In this document: positions 15,248-24,104 of the stretch, piece after piece
Layout of the letters: each line of letters begins with the position of its first letter
Numbering within the stretch: position 1 is the first letter of the stretch
DNA from: Gadus chalcogrammus
Taxonomy: Eukaryota; Chordata; Actinopteri; Gadiformes; Gadidae
Direction of reading: 5' to 3'
Assembly (NCBI RefSeq): GCF_026213295.1
Contig: NC_079414.1
Span: 4,555,348-4,619,347 of the forward strand
DNA length: 64,000 bases
Made by a program: the position numbers and the translations under genes
Notes under the pieces: generated by a model
Seen by the model: the letters and a program-made list of their open reading frames with translations, nothing else
Databases searched by the model: none
Told to the model about the DNA's origin: nothing

Positions 15248-15779
15248 AGGGACACTGTGTAATATTTTAAGTAATTTATTACATGAAATCAAAGTATTCA
15301 CTCATAAATAAGTCCTCATTGGTGTCAAATTATCTCTGCCAAAAATCTCACTTATCCTCCTGAGCGAAGAATAATTAATATGTAGTTACATAGGACGGGT
15401 AAGCTTCATGGAGGCTTCCATGTTCTTCCGGTCTATGAACTGCCGAGAGGGACAAAAAGCACTACGTGGTACAGGAAATGCAAACGCGTTTTCACTCTGG
15501 GCCAGCGTGAATGATGACTGAAATAATTCACTATCTTGCTCGAGGGATAATTACTCATACATCATTAGCTTACACCAATGATTCAATGCAGTTTGACATT
15601 TCTTTGAAATAACAAACCTCATCATCACTCGAATGACTCGATGAGGTAGTATTGGATGTCATGACACAGCTTCTTGGCACACATTGCCCACCGTAGTTTT
15701 TGAACAAGCGAGCACTATTAGTTTGAATGCAATATACAATTGTACCACTAAATGGGAGTAATTTATACACAGTGTCCCT
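15248..15779. mobile_element. TTAA-flanked MITE, AGGGACACTGTGTA ends
   Basis: The terminal inverted repeats AGGGACACTGTGTAATA and AGGGACACTGTGTATAA are flanked by TTAA on both sides (15244-15247 and 15780-15783). The element is 532 bp with no transposase. TTAA duplications are typical of piggyBac and Kolobok transposons. This family is known to me as a common fish repeat, but I cannot name the exact entry. Confidence 0.82.
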
Positions 15780-17488
15780 TTAAGACAAAATTTAAGAAGA
15801 TTTGATATTCATGAAGAAATTCATATTTTTTCCTAACTTTCTTCTTAAGTTTTTTCCTAAGGGAGTAATTAAGAACAAATGAGATTCTTGAAGACAAAGT
15901 TCTTGAATTTCATCTCAAATTTCTTCACAACATTAAGATAACCCTTCACCAGTCTTAAAACAGCTGCAGTGAAAAGGTAAGTATTGCTTAAACATATCTA
16001 TATGACATTTATATGAATTTATTAATATATTGCTTAACCCAAGACTATGTGTTAACCAATGTTGATACTAGTTGTATTACATCAAAAAAGCCTATTTTGA
16101 CATTGAAAATGAAATCGGCCTAAACTCTGTGTCAGTAACTACTAGGCCTATTGATAATACCAGAATGTTGAGAAGTAATAGTAATCAAGGATATTTGATT
16201 ATACTTCAATTTACGCTTCAGTATATCAAGAAGGCTGTTGATTATTTCAGTAGACCAAGTCACTGAAAACATATTACTAGTTTTTTTAGATGGAAGTTCT
16301 TTGGGTGGCAGTTAGGGAGGAAAATCAACAAAGGCCATTGAGAGGCAGAATGTATCCGCTCAAACTCCCTGACCAAATGTTAATTCGACAATATAGGCTC
16401 CCTTGGCCTGCAATTATTTATTTGGCAGACATGCTGTCAGATGATCTGAAAAGAAAAACAAGGCGATCATCACCACTTCTAGTTGTAACACAAATTATGG
16501 CTGCCCTGAGTTTTTTTGCCTTTGGGTCTTTCAAATGGTGGTAGGGGGCACCCTGGGTGTGAGCCAATCATCCGTTAGCTGAGTGGTCAGAGATGTTGCA
16601 AATGCACTCTGCAGAAGAGCACGGCAGTTCATCAAGTTTCCAGCAACAGACGCAGAATGCATCAGAACCAAAAAAATATTTTTTGAAGTGGCAGGATTTC
16701 CTAAAGTATTGGGCGCGGACACATATTGCAATCAAAGTATGATAATGTAAGAAAATCCTATTCTTGTATTCTTGTTATTTTGGATCCATTATGCTTTGTT
16801 ATATGTTGTTTATAAATAATATTGACTTGAATATATATATATATGTATATATATATGCGTGTGTTGCGTGGGGATTAATGTGCTAACTAACTTATATTCA
16901 TTTCACAGGCACCAAGTGATGAGGAGGATGGCTTTGTCAACAGAAAGAACTTCCACTCCATTAACACTCAGGTGATCTGTGATGCAACACTAAGGGCCCT
17001 ATCTTGCATCCGGCGCAATTTACTTTCTACACTTGCAACTTGCGTAGAGCGTTCCCTTCCCTCCACCGCCACGCGCCTGTAAATTAGGGAATGATCTGGC
17101 GCCCCAAGGGGCGGTTCGGCGAAAGGGGGAGGCGTGTTCTGGCGTAAACGTTCCATGGTGCTATTTTGCAGTTTCAGAAAACAATTCCGCCACAAACCAG
17201 GAAATACCTGGTTTAAAGTCAGTGGCGCGTTGTTCAGATGCTATTTTAAGGGCGCAGGCATAATGTTGCTTGTGCACCTCGCGCATACACTTTAGCTTCT
17301 CTCATCTACAATGTTGGGCAAGTTACTTCAAAAGTGTAATGCATTATTTATTACTTGTTACTGTAATTTCAAAGTAATTAGTTACATTACAGTATTACTG
17401 TCTTTGAATTGTAAGGCATTACACTACTTTTACATTACTTTTGCATTACTTTCACCAAAATAACAGGAAATATGGATTTGGTGTTCTC

Positions 17489-17501
17489 AATAGATCTTCT
17501 T
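17489..17501 (+). repeat. Left 13-bp target duplication of the Rex3-like LINE
   Basis: AATAGATCTTCTT, repeated exactly at 19003-19015. It brackets the LINE and fixes its boundaries. Confidence 0.9.
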
Positions 17502-19002
17502 CTTGCCAGGCCCAGACGGAGGGCTCGAAGGCGAGCGCCTGGTGGCCGGGTTTGCCACGGAGCCCGGTCGGGCACAGCCCGAAGAAACTACGTGGCACCC
17601 CCCTCTCTTCATCCCATGGGCCCACCACCTGTGGGAGGACCCGTTGGGGTCGGGTGCGCAGCCACATGGGTGGCAGCGAAGGTCAGGGGTCTCGACGGAC
17701 CAGACCCGGGCGGCAGAATCTGGCTCTGGGGACTTGGAACGTCACCTCGCTGTGAGGAAAGGAACCGGAGCTTGTGAGTGAGGTGGAGTGCTATCAGTTA
17801 GATCTGGTGGGGCTTACCTCCACGCACAGTCTCAGCTCTGGTACCGTACTCCTGGATCGGGGTTGGACTCTATTCTTCTCCGGAGTTGCCGAGGGCGTGA
17901 GGCGCCGGGCGGGTTTGGGGATACTCATAAATCCCCGGCCTAGCGCTGCGGTGTTGGAGTTGTCCCCCGGGAGAAACTGTGGGAGGTGCTGGGGAGTATG
18001 GCGTAAGGGCGTCTCTCCTCAGAGCCATCCAATCTCTTTACTCCCAATGCGAGAGCTGTGTTTGCGTCCTCGGCAGCCAGTCAGTTTCGTTCTCAGTGGG
18101 TGTTGGTCTGCGCATTGTCACCAATCCTGTTTGTGATATACATGGACAGGATATCGAGGCGTAGTCGTGGTGGGGAGGGGTTGCAGTTCGGTGGTCTGAG
18201 GTTCTCGTCACTGCTTTTTGCAGATGATGTGGTCCTCATTGGATCATCGGCCGGTGACCTTCAGCACTCACTGGATCGGCTGGCGGCCGAGTGTGAAGCA
18301 GCTGGGATGAGGCTCAGCACCGCTAAATCTGAGGCCATGACTCTTAGCAGGAAACCGGTGGATTGCTTACTCCGGGTAGGAAATGAGTCCTTAGCCCAAG
18401 TGAAGGAGTTCAAGTACCTCGGGGTCTTGTTCGCGAGTGAGGGTACGGTGGAGCGTGAGATTGGCCGGAGAATCGGAGCAGCGGGGGCGGTATTGCGTTC
18501 GCTTTACCGCACCGTTGTTCCGAAAAGATCTGCCGGTTGATCTTCGTTCCTATCCTCACCTATGGTCATGAGAGTTGGGTGATGACCGAAAGGACGAGAT
18601 CGCAGGTACAAGCGGCCGAGATGAGTTTTCTCAGAAGGGTGGCTGGCGTCTCCCTTAGGGATAGGGTGAGAAGCTCAGCCATCCGTGAGGAACTCGGATT
18701 AGAGCCGCTGCTCCTTTACTTAGAAAGGAGTCAGCTGAGGTGGTTGGGGCATCTGGTAACGATGCCCACTGGGCGCCTCCCTTGAGAGGTGTTTCAGGCA
18801 CGTCCAGTGGGGAGGGGACCTCGGGGCAGACCCAGGACTAGCCGGAGAGATTATCTCTCAACACTGGCCTGGGAACGCTTCGGGATCCCTTGTCAGAGCT
18901 GGTCAATGTGGCCCGGGAAAGGGAAGTCAGGGGCCCCCTGCGTGAGCTGCTCCCCCCGCGACCCGACCCCGGATAAGCGGATGAAGATGAGATGAGATGA
19001 TG
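17502..19002 (+). mobile_element. Rex3/RTE-type LINE, internally deleted copy with intact target duplication
   Basis: A 1.5-kb copy of a LINE that is normally about 3 kb or more. It keeps the start of the endonuclease region and the reverse transcriptase C-terminal half, and ends in GATGAAGATGAGATGAGATG, a GATG-type tail typical of Rex3. Perfect 13-bp duplications flank it. It is GC-richer than the surrounding hAT. The middle of the ORF is missing (junction near 17972), while the 5' portion is kept, which is unlike the usual 5' truncation. Confidence 0.85.
17709..18995 (+). pseudogene. Rex3/RTE endonuclease-reverse transcriptase pseudogene
   Basis: Encodes the enzyme for target-primed reverse transcription. 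LALGTWNVTSL (about 17723-17755) is the start of the endonuclease. Another frame continues with YQLDLVGLTSTHSL, LLDRGWTLFFSGVA and RRAGLGILINPR. Near 17972 the reading jumps to the reverse transcriptase: SLYSQCESC, ILFVIYMDRISRRSRG, LFADDVVLI (catalytic ADD) and VKEFKYLGVLF. After a stop and frameshift near 18538 it continues ILTYGHESWVMTERTRSQ, AEMSFLRRVAGVSLRDRVRS and LERSQLRWLGHLV, and then the RGRPRTSRRDY tail. The central endonuclease and fingers/palm segment, several hundred residues, is deleted. It is inactive. Confidence 0.87.
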
Positions 19003-19015
19003 AATAGATCTTCTT
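19003..19015 (+). repeat. Right 13-bp target duplication of the Rex3-like LINE
   Basis: AATAGATCTTCTT, identical to 17489-17501. hAT sequence continues directly after it. Confidence 0.9.
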
Positions 19016-21668
19016 GTGTTCAATGCAGCTCATTACACAGCAGGAGGTGATGTGGTTGGCATAATGACTGAGCTAGGCTTAAGGCTAACCAATGTACAAT
19101 ATAATGGTCGCAGTTATGGATCATGGTGCAATACATTTTATAATAGAAATACTGTATCTTTAGGTATTGAAATCAATAGAGAGATTGTAAAAACAAGTCA
19201 TGACAGGATACACAACCCTTTTTACGTTTCTATCCCTTCATTTTCTTACATTCACAGAGAATTCATAGCATAATGAATGACATAGCTAGACCTACATAAT
19301 GGCTACGGCCATAGCCATAGGTCCCCCCCCCCCCGTCAACCACTCATCTTAAATAGCTTAAACTTGGGCAGTGAGACGGAAGCCAGTAGCGCAGCTTTGG
19401 ATTCAATTGTAGCATGCCCATCTCACAAATGTAGAGTCCGACTCTGCTGCTGCTGTCATCTTCTCCTCTAGCAGTAAGATGAAGTAAACATTGCGCGTTA
19501 CTGAGATTTGTACCGAGTAAAATATTACTTTTGTAATGCCTTACATTACAGCGTTACAGCAAAAAGTAATACATTACAGTAATCACATTACTTTTGTAAC
19601 GCGTTACTCCCAGCACTGCTCATTCACCTAGCCATACATTCTTGGTAAATTATTTCGGAAAGAACAGCTGATACAGCGGTAATAAGTTCTGCAAACACTG
19701 TTCAGCAAACACATATTTTCTTGACACAGACATCATGTACAAGCCCATAACTTTTTGGATTGATGAGTATTTGATCGTGAGAAAACATTGTTTTACCGTG
19801 AGTGAGTATTAAAAATAATGAGTGAATGCGTAAAATAATTAATGAAAGTGGGCGCGCGTGTGTGCGTCCATCTGTTTAAACACACGCAAACTAAGCACGT
19901 AATGCATAATACAGTCGACAATGATAGTGCATACAATACTGGTAAGAAACAACGATTGTTAATGTATTGTGTATATCATTAAATAGAACCACAGTTACCG
20001 CATATATATATATGTGCTTTAAGTTTTCTTTGCCGAAATCTATTTGAGGGCTCAGTGTTTCTGTAGTTGTGGAAGAAAACGCTGTACTCTCATTGGTTTA
20101 TTGCACGTTACGCCCAAACCACCCCTACGGGTAATTAGGCTACTTCAAACCAACCCTTTTTAGACAGGAGTCATTCATGCGCCGGTAAAATAGCAACATC
20201 GCCATAGAACCGCCCACAAAGCTACTTGCGCTTGGCGCTTCACACTTGCGTTTCAGACCGTTAAAATAGGGCCCTAAGGGTTACTGGCGGGCACAGGCAT
20301 AAAATGTAATGAAACGGAAATGCCAGATGGATGGTTGTTAGGTGAGTAACTAGTGATGACCCTGTCCGACCATTAAGACCCTGGCAGACCATTAAGACCC
20401 TGACGCAGACAATTAAGACCGTTTTTGTTTGCATACGGTTGACAACGCTGGAATAGCCTCAGCTTGGATCTGTTGATGTGCAAACAAAATTGCATGACCG
20501 AGGCTGAGGTGTTATGATTCTTTAAAGTTTTCAATTGATCGCTTTAGGGCCCCCTATAGTCGTATTTCAATTAACTTTAACCTGGTTAACCTTGACCTAT
20601 GCTTCTTTAAATACACCAAGTTTGGTGATTATTGACTCAAGTTAAACCCGCCTTTCGTCACCTATCATTGATTTGGCTAATTTGGACGTCCAGCTGCCAT
20701 TTGGTTACAGGTTCTTGGTTTCCTTGGAACATTTGCTGAACGACATGTCTGTAGGAGAAAAAGTCCAGAAAATGTGTCCATCCAAAGTCTGCATTTTCAG
20801 TTAATTGATATAGCTCCTTATCGCCCGATCTGGGTACAATTTGGAGAGGTTGCATTTTCAGTCAATTGTTTTACCGCTCCCTATAGCCTGATATAAAATC
20901 TTTTCTGATATGGATACAATTTGGAGGGGTTCATCTTGACCACACCAAGTTTGATGAGGATTGGTTAAAGTCAACCTTGCCTTTTAGCATTCATTTAATT
21001 TTGGACGATTCTGAGCCTTTGGTGGCCATGTTGTTTTGTCAATCAACTTTATTTTAGTTGAGCAGTTGGAACTTTGGTCCCCAACAGCCACTAAATTGGT
21101 CCCGCTCAAATCCAACATTCCGTCTATGAACTGTGGTGATTTTATTCACAGGCCATGCCCATTTCGATGCCACGCCCTAATTGGATATATGTTGACTCTG
21201 TCTTGTTCAGATTTTGATTCTAAACAAATTTTGTTTCATAGGAGTCCACTTTGATGTTGTTATAAGCATTTAAGTCTTTATGGCTGGGTTGCACCAACAT
21301 GGATTAAATTAATCCTGGTTTAGGGTTAATCTAGGGTTAGTAAATCTAGGTTTAAACTGGTTTATAATTAATCCGAGATGCGTTGCACATCTTAGTTTTA
21401 ACTCTGGATTAGTTAACCTAGTTTAAACAAGGATTAAAATAGGATTAGTTTGTGTTCAGTCTGCCATGATGGATCCCGGCGAAATGTGAACAAATTGCAC
21501 AATATAATCCACAATTTTATATCCTGGTTTTTCTTTTTTCTAGCCTACATCGTGAAAAAAAACAACGGTTCACTTTTTGAATAAAGTTAACCGTTAATTT
21601 ACCTTAACTGTTACAGTTGACACTGACACTTGACACTGACAGTGAACACTTGTTACATTTATTAAGAG

Positions 21669-22020
21669 ATGGCACGTCAAAGAGGATCGAACTTTTCAAC
21701 ATTTGAAAAGATGTTGCTGTCGGAATTGATGGAGAACTTTGGGATTATAATTGAGGATAAAAGGACTGACAGCGTTACGCTGGAAACAAATGAGGAGACC
21801 TGGGTCATGTTAGCGGAGCGCTTCAATGGCTCAACTGGCAATAAGGAGGTGAGGGACAAGTCACAACTGAAAGCCTGCTGGAAGAACTTAAAGGCAAAGG
21901 CAAAAAAGGATGCGCGGGAGAGATGAGGGGGATGTTTAAAACTGGCGGAGGACCACCACCAATGATTACGGACCCTCTATCGAAAAAAATCATTAATATG
22001 ATCCTGCAGCAGATTTCCCC
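21669..22020 (+). pseudogene. Harbinger Myb/SANT-like DNA-binding protein, frameshifted
   Basis: An accessory protein thought to recruit Harbinger transposase to the element ends and to the nucleus. MARQRGSNFSTFEKMLLSEL begins a trihelix Myb/SANT-like domain, with conserved WVMLAERFNGS and LKACWKNLKAKAKKDARE (about residues 10-84). The frame ends at a TGA after ARER. In the next frame, EMRGMFKTGGGPPPMITDPL and IINMILQQISPL follow, the Gly/Pro linker and helix seen in this family, so one indel near 21924 separates them. The start fits the family N-terminus. The C-terminal coiled coil is not recognisable, and the gene is taken as dead. Confidence 0.82.
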
Positions 22021-23170
22021 CCTCCCTAAAGGCGGCTGCATGCTTCAGCGTTGGTGTTACGTTGTTGCGCAAAATTTACTCAAAGCAATTCATGCTCCCT
22101 TTTAGGTTGCGCGTGTTTTTCGTTGAAGACAACCTCGAGAATGACGTCTTTGTCTGTGGGAGTCGTTGGTTTGTTTATGTGCCAAAGTTTGATGATCTCC
22201 TCTCGCGAGTCATCCGATATCTTCCCGACTCTCACCAAAACCGGCCCTTGTCAGGGAGCAGCTGGCAGATTATTATTTGTCAGATGCTGGCGTGCTTCCC
22301 CACCAGTACAATGTGCTACGATTGGGTATGCGCACTGACCAATAAATATATATACATTGGTCACTTGGAAGCATGACTTTTGATTCATTAGTTATCATGT
22401 TACACAAGTTACCTAATTTGGTTTACGTCAAACTCATTAATTCATATCCATATAAAATGTTTATACAACAGCTACTGCCTTGACAGATGAATGAATTATT
22501 TAAGTGTAGTCCTATAGCCAAAGGCTTTAAGCTATAGCGCATAATGTCCACATAAATTATATGGTAGGCAGCATTATTAGAGAAAAGGGGTTTATTTATC
22601 AAATACAGAAAATAGTCCCACCATACACGCACACATTTTTCATTCACTACACACTCACGCTTTCAAATTTCATTCACTCAAAGAGGCTACTGAACTTATG
22701 TTTCACACAGAACATGAACACTTATGTTTCACATAGAACGTGAACACAAAACATTACGTAATTAATTAAAATAGGCTAAAACTAAAACAAATAAGGCCAG
22801 TAGGCCTAATAGAACGAATATCGGGTGACAAGATCATTAAAATGGCTCACAATCCCGCATCAGCTGTTTGATGTCGCGCATCAAAATAGCACTTTGCCCC
22901 TGTGGAAGTGTTCGCATAAAGGGTTCGCATAATTATGTGCCAGATCGTGTGGTAGGTGGCGGTATGAAAACAGGAAATGTGATACTCCAGACAGGAAGTA
23001 GTAACCAGACGAGCAGACCAATCACAGCCTTGCAGGCTGCGCGGCTCGCGTAAAAGCTTACGTAAAAAATTACGCAAGTCTAGAAAAATCGCCCGACGCA
23101 CGCAAGACGTGAGAAGTCGCGCAAGGGGTGCGCAAGGGCGCGCAAGGGCCTCTTGCGCTTGCGCTTACGC

Positions 23171-23440
23171 TTACGTAACTGAGCATAAATCGGCCTTAAC
23201 CCATACGACGATGACGGCGCAGCAGAGAGGAATACAGCGACAGAAACTGAAAGTCCTCTGACTTTGATGCTTGATAGCTGGTCCAACCTTCCCATTGAGG
23301 CATATGACAGATTCTTTGGTGAATCTATACCGCTGTGAAAAGTCGCTATTTTCGTAAAATTCCATTGGATTTAACCTATCTCTACTTTTCCTGCGAGGAA
23401 CTCTTTCCTCTAACGCCATCCAGCGAAGATATGCAGCCAT
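23171..23440 (-). pseudogene. Harbinger (HARBI1-like) transposase N-terminal fragment
   Basis: Reads MAAYLRWMALEERVPRRKSR, then LNPMEFYENSDFSQRYRFTK and ESVICLNGKVGPAI. The PxxFYxxxxFxxRYRFTKE pattern is characteristic of HARBI1-like transposase N-termini. The frame then loses similarity, and the catalytic DDE domain expected at 22100-23150 on this strand is not readable. It is convergent with the SANT-like gene at 21669. The fragment is about 90 residues against a usual 350-400. Confidence 0.78.
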
Positions 23441-24104
23441 GTTGTCAAGAAAACAGCGATAAACCTAACATAAACCTCCTCCAGAGGTAGTTTAAATATA
23501 ACTGTTAAACCAGGATTAAACTAGGTTTGAAATTGCTGGTGCAACGGATTTAAATTTAATCTCAGTTTAAATGGAGTTTAAACTGAGATTACCAAAGGGT
23601 TAAATATAACCAGGATTAATATTAAACTATGTTTAAACCAGGTTTAAAGTTTGGTGCAACACAGTTAACAATTAAACCTTGAATTAATCCAGTTTAAGAG
23701 TTAATCCATGTTGGTGCAACCCAGCCTATGCGTTTTAAACCACACCCTTTTTAGAAGTCAATGGCTCCTGGGTGCTTTATTGGACAGACTTCGCTGCATG
23801 TCAGATTGAAGACATTGGTCCATAGATCATAAGTGCAATAGGATTTTTGTCTACGTCTAAAAACCTAGGATTTTTAGGGAATTGAGTGTTTTTAACAAAA
23901 TTCAAGAGAGTCGTGAATCTATCCGAATAAAGTCATAGGTTCTTGAAGCATATTTGTTCAACATGAGGATATGCATGTGTAGACAAAGTTTTGTGACTCA
24001 ACGTCAAAGCGGTTATGAGATATTTTTGTTCAAAGTTTGCATTTTTGGACTGTTGCTATAGCGCAACCTTTGGGCCAATCAGTGTAATATTTTCTGTCTG
24101 TTAA

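Larger units (their letters stand above)
17309..19618. mobile_element. hAT-like non-autonomous element containing a Rex3-like LINE
   Basis: Left end CAATGTTGGGCAAGTTACTT; right end on the opposite strand CAGTGCTGGGAGTAACGCGT. Both ends are followed by TTAC/GTAA-rich DNA, a pattern common to a frequent fish hAT MITE. Flanks CTCATCTA (17301-17308) and CTCATTCA (19619-19626) agree at 6 of 8 positions, consistent with an aged 8-bp hAT duplication. No hAT transposase is visible. About half of the length is the LINE at 17502-19002. Confidence 0.78.
16994..20274. mobile_element. Harbinger-type MITE (GGGCCCTAT ends, TAA duplication) with nested hAT
   Basis: Ends are GGGCCCTATCTTGCA on the left and, on the opposite strand, GGGCCCTATTTTAACGG on the right, with TAA on both sides (16991-16993 and 20275-20277). 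A TAA/TTA 3-bp duplication is the PIF/Harbinger signature. Subterminal sequence is rich in GCGCAA/TTGCGC. Without the hAT at 17309-19618 it is about 970 bp. It inserted in the transposase exon of the larger Harbinger relic. Confidence 0.85.
16290..20343 (+). pseudogene. Harbinger (HARBI1-like) transposase pseudogene, interrupted
   Basis: A DDE transposase of the PIF/Harbinger superfamily. Exon 1 starts MEVLWVAVREENQ (16290) and carries LPDQMLIRQYRLPWPAIIYL and a TQIMAALSFFAFGSF helix. It continues in another frame as VGGTLGVSQSSVS, RRARQFIKFPATDAE and EVAGFPKVLG, where the first catalytic Asp region (VDGTHI in relatives) is scrambled. A GTAAG donor follows, and an intron ending TTTCACAG at 16910. 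Exon 2 (16911-16990) reads APSDEEDGFVNRKNFHSI then QVICDATL. There a Harbinger MITE has inserted. The frame resumes at 20278 and reaches EMPDGWLLG before a GTGAGT donor. The remaining C-terminus is not found. In-frame stops and the insertion make it inactive. Confidence 0.82.
21282..23726. mobile_element. PIF/Harbinger element, decayed, with both genes
   Basis: Long terminal inverted repeats: GGCTGGGTTGCACCAACATG at the left and the same 20 bases on the opposite strand at the right, continuing as GATTAA. A TAT triplet flanks both ends (21279-21281 and 23727-23729). Subterminal DNA is packed with TTTAAACC/GGATTAA motifs on both sides. A Myb/SANT-like gene lies on the + strand and transposase sequence on the - strand. 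The TAT duplication has the length expected of Harbinger although not its usual TWA sequence. Confidence 0.85.

Noticed and set aside
16290..16990. A domesticated host HARBI1 gene
   Set aside because: It has in-frame stops, a scrambled catalytic Asp region and a MITE in the exon, and lies within inverted ends, so it is a transposon relic.
21823..22376. Frames downstream of the SANT-like domain, read as a separate protein (RVFFVEDNLENDVFVCGSRW)
   Set aside because: It lies inside the Harbinger element, shows no recognisable domain, and may be antisense to lost transposase sequence. Not enough to call.
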